Assembly: GCA_031551765.1 (NCBI GenBank)
Contig: JAVBNC010000054.1
Location: 1 to 55,651, forward strand
DNA length: 55,651 nt
Origin: JAVBNC01 sp031551765
GTDB lineage: Bacteria; Desulfobacterota; Desulfovibrionia; Desulfovibrionales; Desulfovibrionaceae
Reading direction: 5' to 3'
Shown here: positions 41,445 to 49,615 of the stretch, piece after piece
Numbering within the stretch: position 1 is the stretch's first letter
Layout of the letters: each line of letters starts with the position of its first letter
Notes under the pieces: generated by a model
What the model was told of the DNA's origin: nothing
Seen by the model: only the letters and a program-made list of their open reading frames with translations
The model's database searches: none
Program-made: the position numbers and the translations under genes

Positions 41445-42707
41445 ATGGCGTACGTCATCTCTCCGGAAGTCTCCTCGGTCATCTCCACGCTGCTGGCTGA
41501 CGCCAGAGTCAAAAAAGCGCTTGAATTTATTGAAAAAGATCATGGCAACCGCGTGGAGCAGCAAAAGGCCATCGCGCTGGTGCAGGGCGAAACCGGCAAA
41601 GAACATCTGGCCCGGACACCCATGTATAAAAAAATGCTGCAGGAACACCAGGTTGCCGACATAGAGCAGGACAGCGTGGCCAACGTGTACGGCCGCGTTT
41701 ACGGCAGCAAGGGCAAAGGCCGCGGCAAATACGTTCTGCTGGACGCGCAACTGGACACGGTGTTTCTGGAAAGCACGCCCCTGGCCATTACCGAAAAGGA
41801 CGGCCGCATTTACTGCCCGGGCATAGGCGACGACGCGGGCGGCCTGGCCGTGAACCTGCAGATTTTGCGGGCTCTGCGCCATGCCGGGTTGCAGACCGTG
41901 GGCAACGTGCTGGTTTCCGGCACGGCCTGCGAGGAATCCAACGGCGATTTCCGGGGCATCCGCAAGCTGATCGCCGACCACGGCAAGGACATTTCCGCGC
42001 TGATTTTCGTGGACGGCCAGAGCAACACCCGCTGCGCCTGGGCCTTTGTGGGAGTGCGCCGGGCGGAGTTCATTTTCCGGGGACCCGGCGGGCACAGCTG
42101 GCGCAAAGCCGGCACCCCGGCCTGCATCCATGCCATGTGTCGGGGGCTAGCCGCCATTTCCGAGTTCAAGCTGTCCTCGGACCCCAAGACCACGGTGAAC
42201 ATCGGCGTGATCCAGGCGGGCAATTCCGTGGGCGCCATAGGCGCGGAAGCCAGGGTGCATATGGACATGCGCTCCCTGAGCATGAAAGAGCTGGATGAGC
42301 TGGACAAAAGAGTTGTGGCGGCCTTTGAGGCGGGCATCAAGGCGGAAGGAGAGTTTCGCGGCAAGCCGGGCGAAATCACCATGGAACGCGTGAGCATGGG
42401 CGATATCCCCACCGGCACCACAGCCATCGACGACCCGCTGATCCAGTCCGCCTGCGCGGCCACGGAAGCCGTGGGCGAGCAGTATGATATCGGCATTTCC
42501 TCCGCGGGTTGCAATCACGGCTGTATCGCGTCTTACAACGGCATTCCCGCCGTGGCCGTGGGGTATGGCGGTATCAACGGCAATAACCACGCCCTGGATG
42601 AGAACTTTGACCCCACCGACGCCTACAAGGCCTCACAAAAAGCGTTGCTCATCCTCCTGGCCATGGCCGGGCTGGAAGGGGTGACCAAGCCGCTGGCCAA
42701 ACTGTAG
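41445..42707 (+). CDS. M20-family peptidase/deacylase
   Basis: A 420-residue protein with the M20 fold. The bridging Asp region is YCPGIGDDAGGLA (residues 123-135), the catalytic Glu pair ACEESNGDF (161-169), the dimerisation-domain motif RGPGGHSWRKAG and the last His region GGINGNNHALDENF. The first metal motif, normally H-x-D, reads LLDAQLDTVF with Gln102 in place of His, so the metal site is altered. Family members hydrolyse peptides or N-acyl amino acids in the cytoplasm. Length is normal. It is monocistronic with a hairpin after the stop. Confidence 0.82.
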   Translation: MAYVISPEVSSVISTLLADARVKKALEFIEKDHGNRVEQQKAIALVQGETGKEHLARTPMYKKMLQEHQVADIEQDSVANVYGRVYGSKGKGRGKYVLLDAQLDTVFLESTPLAITEKDGRIYCPGIGDDAGGLAVNLQILRALRHAGLQTVGNVLVSGTACEESNGDFRGIRKLIADHGKDISALIFVDGQSNTRCAWAFVGVRRAEFIFRGPGGHSWRKAGTPACIHAMCRGLAAISEFKLSSDPKTTVNIGVIQAGNSVGAIGAEARVHMDMRSLSMKELDELDKRVVAAFEAGIKAEGEFRGKPGEITMERVSMGDIPTGTTAIDDPLIQSACAATEAVGEQYDIGISSAGCNHGCIASYNGIPAVAVGYGGINGNNHALDENFDPTDAYKASQKALLILLAMAGLEGVTKPLAKL

Positions 42708-42727
42708 TTCTAAATTGAGCGAATACG

Positions 42728-42760
42728 AAAAAACGAAAGGGAGCCGGAAGGCTCCCTTTC
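42728..42760. terminator. Terminator hairpin after the M20 gene, T tract on the minus strand
   Basis: GAAAGGGAGCC and GGCTCCCTTTC form an 11-bp perfect stem with a four-base loop. Six T residues follow on the minus strand (42728-42733); on the + strand only CCTTTCGG follows. It can stop transcription from the right and probably also the M20 message. Confidence 0.8.
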
Positions 42761-42772
42761 GGCCTTTCGGGC

Positions 42773-42880
42773 TCAGAAGCGGACCAGCCGGCAGCCGTGC
42801 GTTTTTTCATACGCGCGCCAGGCGGACGAAAAAGAGGACTCGCGCTGAACGTACCGGCCGGAGATGGCGGCCCCAACGCC
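42773..42880 (-). other. Possible decayed small coding fragment
   Basis: One minus-strand frame reads YVQRESSFSSAWRAYEKTHG then CRLVRF and a stop at 42773, which looks protein-like. It is closed upstream by a stop and has no start; a neighbouring frame begins MKLIGRWG at about 42889. A one-base shift would join them into a protein of about 40 residues. It lies between two minus-strand terminators. Low certainty. Confidence 0.25.
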
Positions 42881-42898
42881 CTATGAGTTTCATTCATT

Positions 42899-42930
42899 GA
42901 AAAAAGAAAATCCCCCGCCTCTCGACGGGG
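42899..42930 (-). terminator. Terminator downstream of the GT4 gene
   Basis: On the minus strand CCCCG pairs with CGGGG and is followed by GATTTTCTTTTTT. A second, stronger stem without T tract (CACCCTCCCGGC/GCCGGGAGGGTG, 42945-42974) lies just before it. Together they probably end the panD-GT4 message. Confidence 0.65.
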
Positions 42931-43026
42931 AACCAGACCTTTGGCACCCTCCCGGCTCAACGGCCGGGAGGGTGTTCGCGGCATGCCCGGCATCCGCCCG
43001 GCTGCCGGCTGTTGCTTATCCGGCGG

Positions 43027-44154
43027 TCACCGGTCCGTTGCCGGTCCGCTGCCGGTCAGAACCCTGTCCACCACCGCCATGAAGGCGCGCTCAAAATGTT
43101 CCGGCGCGAACGTGGCGGCATGGGCGGCCAGTTTCGCGGGATCAAAGGCGTCTTCCATGCGCTCGAAGCGTTCCACGGCATCGTTCAGCGCGTCCACGCT
43201 CTGCTCACGGAAGAAGAGCCCGGTTTCCCCCTCGCGCAGGGTTTCCAGCGCGCCGCCCCGGCCATAAGCGATAACGGGGCGCCCCGCCGCCTGGGCCTCC
43301 ACGGGCACAATGCCGAAATCCTCCTCGCCGGGGAAGATGAGCGCGCGGCACTCGCGCAGCAGGCGGACGCTTTCCTGCTGGCTCTGGCGGCCGGCAAAGC
43401 GGACGGAAGGCCCGGCCACGCGTTCCAGCGCGGCGCGCTCCTCTCCGTCGCCCGCCACGATGAGCTTTCTGCCGGAACGACTGAAGGCCCGCACGGCCAG
43501 ATCCGCGCGCTTGTAGCTGACAAGATGGCCGTAGCAAAGGTACGGGGCGTCCTTGCCCGGTTGGGTGAAGGCGCCGTTTTCAGGGGCAAAGGCCGTCACG
43601 TCCACGGGCGGGTGGATGACTTCGGATTCCCGGCGGTAGTGCTTGGCGATGCGCTTGGCCACGTGCGCGGAATTGGCCACGAAATGGTCCACCCTGTTGG
43701 CGCTGGCCACGTCCCAGATGCGCAGCGGGTGCGCCGCCAGCCGGAAGAGCAGGCGTGAGATCATGCCGCAGCTTTTGAGGTACTGGGGGTAAAAGTCCCA
43801 CAGATAGCGCATGGGCGTGTGGCAGTAACAGATGTGCGGGGTGAGCGCGTCCGTGAGCACGCCCTTGGCCGGGCCGGATTCGGAGCTGATGACCAGGTCG
43901 TAGCCTGTTAGGTCCAACTGCTCCAGGGCCAGGGGCATGAGCGGCAGATACTTCTGGTACCAGCGCCGCGCGAGCGGCAGGCTGTTGATGAACGTGGTAC
44001 GCACGGTGTGCTTGCGGATGAGCGGGGAGACGCTCTCCGGCGCGTACACGTGGGTATAGATATCCGCCTGGGGGAAGAGGCGGCACAGGGCTTCCAGCAC
44101 CTTTTCCCCGCCCCGCATGCCCACGAGCCAGAAGTGGATGATGGCGACTTTCAT
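43027..44154 (-). CDS. GT4-family glycosyltransferase
   Basis: A 375-residue GT-B enzyme. The N-terminal domain starts VAIIHFWLVGMRGGEKVLEA, and the C-terminal donor domain has LCYGHLVSYKRADL, IVAGDGEERAAL and FPGEEDFGIVPVEAQAAGRP, the EX7E motif of family GT4. It resembles mannosyltransferases of the WbaZ/RfaG type that build lipopolysaccharide or exopolysaccharide. The ATG follows the panD stop by one base with GGAGAAA as ribosome site, so both are co-translated. Confidence 0.87.
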   Translation of the reverse strand: MKVAIIHFWLVGMRGGEKVLEALCRLFPQADIYTHVYAPESVSPLIRKHTVRTTFINSLPLARRWYQKYLPLMPLALEQLDLTGYDLVISSESGPAKGVLTDALTPHICYCHTPMRYLWDFYPQYLKSCGMISRLLFRLAAHPLRIWDVASANRVDHFVANSAHVAKRIAKHYRRESEVIHPPVDVTAFAPENGAFTQPGKDAPYLCYGHLVSYKRADLAVRAFSRSGRKLIVAGDGEERAALERVAGPSVRFAGRQSQQESVRLLRECRALIFPGEEDFGIVPVEAQAAGRPVIAYGRGGALETLREGETGLFFREQSVDALNDAVERFERMEDAFDPAKLAAHAATFAPEHFERAFMAVVDRVLTGSGPATDR

Positions 44155-44155
44155 C

Positions 44156-44695
44156 TCATTTCTCCACTTCGGTCAGCGTGAAGCGCATGCGGCCGTCGCC
44201 CGCGCGGGTGAGCGTGTAGCGCAAAATGGTGTCGATCTGGTTCACCCGCTCGTCATGGCGGAAGGTGAGCACGCGCGTGGCATAGGAAAAAGGCTCATCC
44301 GCGCGGGAAGCGGGCGGGCGGGGCAGGGCTTCGGCGCCCAGGCCGCGTTCGGCGGTGATGATGACCTCGTCCCCCACCTGGCAGGTGCGGGCGGCGGCCC
44401 CGTTCAGGCAGACCAGGCCGGAATTGCGGGTGCCGGGCAGCACGTAGGTGCTGATGCGCGCGCCGCTGGACTTGTTCCAGATGTTGACGAATTCCAGGGG
44501 CAAAAGGCCGGAAGCTTCCAGGATATCCGCGTCAATGGTCACGGAACCGTGGTAATGCAGCGCGCTTTCCGTGACCCGGACGCCGTGCAGCTTGGGGCCG
44601 GTAAAATTCAGGCGCAGCTCCGGGCAGTCCGGGGAAGAGGCCTCCCCTTGCGGGTAGCTGAGCAGTATGTCTTTTTCCACGTCAGGCTTGGGCAT
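44156..44695 (-). CDS. panD: Aspartate 1-decarboxylase, form with extra N- and C-terminal tails
   Basis: The central part is a complete PanD: catalytic Lys35 (GPKLHG), the self-cleavage site Gly50-Ser51 in HYHGSVTIDADIL, Arg/Thr/Tyr in GARISTYVLPG, and VCLNGAAAR. Cleavage would make a pyruvoyl group and give beta-alanine for pantothenate. The protein has 179 residues, against about 126 for typical PanD: 26 extra at the N-terminus and about 55 at the C-terminus (including RVLTFRHDERVNQIDTILRY). AAGGA precedes the ATG. It is the first gene of a pair with the GT4 enzyme, an unexpected partner. Confidence 0.85.
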   Translation of the reverse strand: MPKPDVEKDILLSYPQGEASSPDCPELRLNFTGPKLHGVRVTESALHYHGSVTIDADILEASGLLPLEFVNIWNKSSGARISTYVLPGTRNSGLVCLNGAAARTCQVGDEVIITAERGLGAEALPRPPASRADEPFSYATRVLTFRHDERVNQIDTILRYTLTRAGDGRMRFTLTEVEK

Positions 44696-44784
44696 GGCTG
44701 AATCCTTATTACAAGCGGTAACTCCGGGCTGGGTATCAGAGCGTGGCCTACTTGTACAGCCTGTTCGCGGCTCCATGCCTCGGT

Positions 44785-45990
44785 TTACACTGGCGCGACG
44801 CTCCGCAGCAGCACGCTCAGCGGGTGCGCGGCCGGAAGGCCGGAACCGTGGCGCATCTGCACCCGGCAGGTGCCGCATTCGCTCAGCGTCAGCGGCGCGC
44901 CGCTTTCCTTGAGCGCCGTGAACAAAGGCGCGCCCACGTCCATGCCCACCTCGTACTTGCCCTTTTTAAAGCCGTAGCTGCCGGAAATGCCGCAGCAGCC
45001 CGCGTCCATGTCTTCCACCGTCAGGCCCGGCACGGCGCGCAAGAGATCCAGGCCGCTGCGGCCCACGCCCAGGGCACGCAAATGGCAGGGCGCGTGATAG
45101 GCCATCCGCGCGTGCGGCGGCCGCGCATCCTTAAGCGACAACTCGCCCGAGTGGATGCGTTCCAGCAGAAACTCGCAGGCGTCGTACACAAAGTCGGCGT
45201 ACAAGCCCAGGCGTTCCTCTTCCGGGAACAGGTCGCGGTATTCCTGGGTGAGCATCAGCGTGCAACTGGGGCAGGCCGTGATGACCGGCACCCCGGCTCC
45301 GGCCCAGCGCGCCAGTTCCATGCTGTTGACCCTGGCCCGGTCCAGGGCGTCGTCCGCGTAGCCGTTGGCCACCAAGGGCAAACCGCAGCAGACGAAGTTT
45401 TCCGGCACGATGACCGTGTACCCGGCCAGTTCCAGCAGCCGGATCAGGTCCAGGCCCACCCGCGGCTCATAATAACTGATAAAGCAGCCCGGAAAGAGCA
45501 CGACGTTCTTGCTGTCCGCGTCCGGCCTCTTTTCCCGCCGCAAGGCCTTGCGCGCGGCCAGAGACGCGAAAGAGGGCAGGGGCGCGCGCTTTTCAATGCC
45601 CAGAGCGTCCAGCGCCAGCCGCGAAAGCGGGTTGTTCATCCCAAAATTGAGCAGCCAGGCCGGAAACACCGAGGCCAAGCTCCCCATGGCCCCGCTGTGG
45701 CCCATAAGCCAGTCCCGCAAAGGCGGTTTGTGTTCCCTGCAGTACGCCGCCCGGGCCAGCATATTAAACGTCGCCACCGGCACGCCGGAAGGGCAGGAAA
45801 TGTCGCAGTTCTTGCAGTTGGAGCAGTATTCCAGCGAAGCCTCGTCCCCAAAGCCCAGCAGCCGGAAGCGCTCGTACGCCGGGCCCGTCAGTTTGGGGCC
45901 GCGAAACTTCATCGTGGCCGCGGCCACAGGGCAGTGCGCCACGCAAATGGTGCAGGCCGTGCATTTATCGGGGTTATGCTGCGTATGCAT
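44785..45990 (-). CDS. glpC: Anaerobic glycerol-3-phosphate dehydrogenase subunit C
   Basis: A 401-residue iron-sulfur protein with two N-terminal 4Fe-4S motifs (CTACTICVAHCPV and CSNCKNCDISCPSG) and two CCG-type cysteine-rich domains (VCCGLPLVANG, AGCCGISGSYG; preceded by ACPSC and APCHLRALG). GlpC anchors the GlpAB flavoenzyme to the membrane and passes electrons to menaquinone. GGAGG lies nine bases before the ATG. It is downstream of the fused glpAB gene with a 440-base gap that includes repeat copy D. Confidence 0.93.
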   Translation of the reverse strand: MHTQHNPDKCTACTICVAHCPVAAATMKFRGPKLTGPAYERFRLLGFGDEASLEYCSNCKNCDISCPSGVPVATFNMLARAAYCREHKPPLRDWLMGHSGAMGSLASVFPAWLLNFGMNNPLSRLALDALGIEKRAPLPSFASLAARKALRREKRPDADSKNVVLFPGCFISYYEPRVGLDLIRLLELAGYTVIVPENFVCCGLPLVANGYADDALDRARVNSMELARWAGAGVPVITACPSCTLMLTQEYRDLFPEEERLGLYADFVYDACEFLLERIHSGELSLKDARPPHARMAYHAPCHLRALGVGRSGLDLLRAVPGLTVEDMDAGCCGISGSYGFKKGKYEVGMDVGAPLFTALKESGAPLTLSECGTCRVQMRHGSGLPAAHPLSVLLRSVAPV

Positions 45991-46347
45991 TTTGGAATGC
46001 CTCCGGCGGCCAGGGGAAGGGGAAAACCGTCCGCCTCGGATGACGGCCGGTCCGCCGTCCTGGCGGACACGGCCTCTCGCGCCGGGATGCTGTGCAGGGC
46101 GTGTAAGCCGCCGGCGGGCGCGACCGCCGGCTCAGTGCCCTTAATCCTCTGTTATTCTTGCTCCCCGTCGCTTCGCAGCCCCACGTCCTGTGGGGCAGGT
46201 TGTGCTGACACGAGGGAGGGGCTGTGCTGTTTTCAGCATGGGTCATCAAATTCAGACACAACCCTTTTTAACTTTTCACAGTGGCACTCGACAGTATGTG
46301 AGCGCCGTGGCGCGAACAGAACGGCAGTCGCGCACCATTTTCTTTGT
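45991..46347. other. Intergenic region between glpAB and glpC
   Basis: About 357 bases with no recognisable gene. A small hairpin (CCCCAC/GTGGGG near 46180-46197) is present. The length suggests that glpC has its own promoter or that the region arose by repeat insertion. Confidence 0.45.
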
Positions 46348-46428
46348 CACCCTGTAAGGGGTCCAGGGGCGCCAGCCCTTGGCGGGTGCAGGGCAGCGCT
46401 CTGCTCTCACTCTTGGATGGCTTCGACA
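46348..46428 (-). repeat. Dispersed repeat, family I, long copy D
   Basis: Read on the minus strand: TGTCGAAGCCATCCAAGAGT, then GAGAGCAGAGCGCTGCCCTG, CACCCGCCAAGGGCTGGCGC, CCCTGGACCCCTTACAGGG. It begins one base after the glpAB stop codon. It matches copy E at 55465 nearly base for base. Confidence 0.85.
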
Positions 46429-46429
46429 T

Positions 46430-49423
46430 CTATGCCTTACTCCCTGCGAAGTACCCGGTTGCTAAAGCCACGCCGCTGCCGGATTTTTCCGTGGCGAAAT
46501 CGTACCCGGCCAGGGAGCGGCCTACAAAAAACACGTTCTGTAAAAGCGGGTCGCCGGACGGGTCCACGGGACGGAGTTCCTTGTCCACAGCCACGCCCAT
46601 GAGGGCGAAGGGGTGGGGCTCCCGGCCGAAAAAACGCGGGCAGGACCAGTCTTCCTGGGCCTTGGGCGCGGTGGCGGGCAGCTTGAACACGGTTTCCCAG
46701 GCCAGACCGGGCTCGGTGGTGATGCCGTCGCTGAACAGACCGCCGGTGGCCATAATAATGGTCTCGGCGTGGTAGGCGCGGCGGTTGCCGGGCCCGCCGG
46801 TGACCAGGGTTTTGCAGCGGCCGTTTTCCACCAGGGCTTCGCTGACCGTGGAGTTTTCCGCAAAGGCGATGGAACCGCCGCGCATGGCCTGCATGAGCGC
46901 GCTTTTCAGGCGCAGGCCCGTGACCGAGGGCGGCGGGCAGAAGAGTTCGATGACTTTGACGCCCAAATCGCGCTCCAGATCCGCGTGCAGGGCCGGGTCG
47001 GGCCGGGTGCCGAGTATGGCGGGAATGAGCACGGCTTCCGTGTTTTTGGCGGCTTCCGCCAAGGCGCGGCGCAGCCAGGCGCGGCCTTCCGGCCCGTCCA
47101 CGAAACGGGCCAGGTCCAGGGCGCTGCTGTCGCGGGTGCCGTTGCCCGTGCCCAGCAGGGGCGAAAACACGGAAACGCGGGACAGGGGCTTGCCCGCGAA
47201 CTGGGGGCAGGCGGCCAGACCGGCGGCGATCAGGTGCGGGGAAAAGTCCTTCATGCCGGTAACGCCCAGCACGGCGAACGATTTGGCGGCCTCCAGGCTG
47301 GCCGGGTTCATGCCGCAGGAAGCCAGCCAGATGGGCTTCATGGTCCCGGCGGCCGTGGGCAGCCAGAGGTTGCCTGTCCGGTTTTCGGGCCGCGCCAGGG
47401 GGTAGCCCGCTTCGGCGGACAGAGTGCCGAGAAAGGCCAGACTGTCGCGGACGGCTTGCTCGCCCAACAGACGATAGGGGTGGTTGGGGGCGAGGCGCTC
47501 CATGGCCGCGAAGGGGTCGCCGTCGACCGGGTCCCGGCCGGTGTAGCCGAGGATGTCTATGGTGCCGCCGCCTATGCTGACGGCGCCGCCGCCCTTGCTG
47601 ATGAGCAGCACGCGCCTGCCGCGCCTGACGGCGGCGGCCGCCGCCACCAGGCCGGAAAACCCGGCCCCGGCCACGATGACGTCGTACTGGTGTTCCACGG
47701 CGGGCGGGCGGGAAGCGAGGACGGGCGGCGTCCAGGACCAGGGGACAGCAGGGGCGGGAGGAGCCGCGTCCGACTGCGTTTCATCCGGAGCGGGACAGGA
47801 AGAGGAGGCGGAGCCGTCGCTCTCGGTTTCGCACGCGCCGTCTATGTTCAGGGTCGCGCCGTAGATGCCGCGTTCCAGCTCTATTTCCCGCAGCTGGTTG
47901 CCCCAGAGCAGGGGGCGGATGCCGTGCCAGCGTTCCTGGAGAAAGGTGCGGAACAGGTCCTGGGGCGGAGTGTGGCTGAGCAGCGAGCCTTCCACCAGCG
48001 CGCCCGTGGCCCGCAAGGCGCAGAAACTGCCCTGGCAGGTGCCCATGCCCAGCCGCGTGCGGCGGCGGATGTCGCCCAGGGAATGGCTGGTGGGTTCAGA
48101 GGCCGCGATTTCGAATTCCGCCATGGTCACCAGCTCGCATTCGCAGAGCAGCAGCTTTTTCCAGGGGGTTTCCTCGGCCTTGGCCACGGCGCGGGGCAAG
48201 TCGTCGCCCAGGCGGGCGGCGGCCAGCTCCAGGCCGGCGGCCGGGAAAAAGTGCCTGGCCCGGCGCATCAGGTCCGGCGAGGGTTGCGGGATGATGGGTT
48301 CCGCGGCCGTGCGGCAGGGTGTGCTGACGCCCAGGCGCTGGGCCGCGCGGTCGCAGGTTTTTTCGGCCATCAGCCGGAACGATGTGAATTTGCCGCCGGT
48401 AATGGAGAGCATGTTGCGGATGCCCTCTTTTTCGTGGTCGATGATCACGAAATTACGCGTGGCGGAACGGCCCGTGGAAGCGTCCGGCGAGTACAGCGGC
48501 CGCGTGCCCGCGAACGCGCGCAGCATGCGGTATTCCTTGAGCTTGGGGAACAGGGCCTCGCCCGTGTCCAGCAGCTCCAGCACTTCCTTGCTGCGCGGCA
48601 CGGTGTCGTCCGGCCGGTCCGTGGGGATGGAGGTGGTGCCGAAAATGGTGATGGAGCCGTGGGGCACGAAAATATCGCCGTCCGTGGCCTTGCGCAGGCG
48701 GTTGACCACCCGGTCCGTAAAGCGGTGGTTGAAGGCGAGGAGCGTCCCCCGGTCCGGGGTCACGTCCACGTGAATGCCCGCCAGACGCGCCACTTCCCCG
48801 GCCCAGGAACCGGTGGCGTTGATCACGAATTCGCAGGCGATGCGGCCTTCTTCTTTGGTGCGGGTATTGAGAAAGCGCACCCCGCGCACCGTCCCGTTTT
48901 CCGCGTCCAGGCCGGTGACGCGGGTGTAAGTGTACACCTCGCCCCCGTGGCGGCGGGCGGACATGGCGTTGTGCCAGACCAGGCGGAAGCCGTCCACGGC
49001 CGCGTCCGGCACGCGGTACACGGCCTTGGCGCGGGGGGTGAGGTTGGGTTCGCGCCGCCGGGCCTCTTCCACGCTGACCTGGGTGACGGGAATGGAACAG
49101 GAGACGCAGGCGGCGTACCACTTGCGCTCAAAGTCCGGGTCGTCCAGTTCCGTGCGCACGAAGTAGCCTTCGGTGTCTTCCACGCAGGAAGCGCCGATGC
49201 GGCGGAGAATGGCGTTTTCGGTAATGCATTCCGTGGCGGCCAGGGGGTCGCTGAAGGCGTAGCGCGCCCCGCTGTGCAAGAGGCCGTGGAAACGCGAGCT
49301 GGTGCCGGAAGCCAGGTCGCCCTGTTCCAGCAGCACGGCGGCAATGCCGCGCATGCACAGGTCGCGGAGTATGCCGGTGCCTGTGGCGCCGCCGCCGATA
49401 ACGACAACAGTGGTTTCTTTCAT
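46430..49423 (-). CDS. glpAB: Fused anaerobic glycerol-3-phosphate dehydrogenase subunits A and B
   Basis: A 997-residue protein. The N-terminal half is GlpA: FAD loop VVIGGGATGTGILRDL, RYAFSDPLAATECI, ITGGKFTSFRLMAEKTCD, and a [2Fe-2S] BFD-like domain with CECELVT and TRLGMGTCQGSFC (about 430-480). An Ala/Pro/acidic linker (around 545-580) leads to a complete GlpB half starting with VIVAGAGFSGLVAAAAA and ISKGGGAVSIGGGTID. E. coli GlpA (542) and GlpB (419) are separate subunits of the complex that oxidises glycerol-3-phosphate to dihydroxyacetone phosphate. The frame is continuous with no start or stop at the junction. glpC follows downstream. Confidence 0.93.
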   Translation of the reverse strand: MKETTVVVIGGGATGTGILRDLCMRGIAAVLLEQGDLASGTSSRFHGLLHSGARYAFSDPLAATECITENAILRRIGASCVEDTEGYFVRTELDDPDFERKWYAACVSCSIPVTQVSVEEARRREPNLTPRAKAVYRVPDAAVDGFRLVWHNAMSARRHGGEVYTYTRVTGLDAENGTVRGVRFLNTRTKEEGRIACEFVINATGSWAGEVARLAGIHVDVTPDRGTLLAFNHRFTDRVVNRLRKATDGDIFVPHGSITIFGTTSIPTDRPDDTVPRSKEVLELLDTGEALFPKLKEYRMLRAFAGTRPLYSPDASTGRSATRNFVIIDHEKEGIRNMLSITGGKFTSFRLMAEKTCDRAAQRLGVSTPCRTAAEPIIPQPSPDLMRRARHFFPAAGLELAAARLGDDLPRAVAKAEETPWKKLLLCECELVTMAEFEIAASEPTSHSLGDIRRRTRLGMGTCQGSFCALRATGALVEGSLLSHTPPQDLFRTFLQERWHGIRPLLWGNQLREIELERGIYGATLNIDGACETESDGSASSSCPAPDETQSDAAPPAPAVPWSWTPPVLASRPPAVEHQYDVIVAGAGFSGLVAAAAAVRRGRRVLLISKGGGAVSIGGGTIDILGYTGRDPVDGDPFAAMERLAPNHPYRLLGEQAVRDSLAFLGTLSAEAGYPLARPENRTGNLWLPTAAGTMKPIWLASCGMNPASLEAAKSFAVLGVTGMKDFSPHLIAAGLAACPQFAGKPLSRVSVFSPLLGTGNGTRDSSALDLARFVDGPEGRAWLRRALAEAAKNTEAVLIPAILGTRPDPALHADLERDLGVKVIELFCPPPSVTGLRLKSALMQAMRGGSIAFAENSTVSEALVENGRCKTLVTGGPGNRRAYHAETIIMATGGLFSDGITTEPGLAWETVFKLPATAPKAQEDWSCPRFFGREPHPFALMGVAVDKELRPVDPSGDPLLQNVFFVGRSLAGYDFATEKSGSGVALATGYFAGSKA

Positions 49424-49615
49424 AGCAACTCCCTTGAGAAGGGACGACCGGCGCGCGGCCGGGGGCCTGGATCACTCATTCTGCACAGTAGCGTATTGAA
49501 CGGGTAATGCAAGGGGCTTATGCGCTTGCCGTTTCGTTCTCTAAGGTATAGAGGGGCCTCATTGCGTCCGGGGGATACGAAAACTCGGTGACCCGGGCCG
49601 CGATAAGGAACGGAC

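Noticed and set aside
46613..49507. Very long open frame on the plus strand opposite glpAB
   Set aside because: Antisense of a high-GC gene with strong codon bias; composition is rich in Gly, Gln, His and Arg and no family motif appears. The same holds for long antisense frames at 13151-15337, 19524-22127 and 33616-35403.
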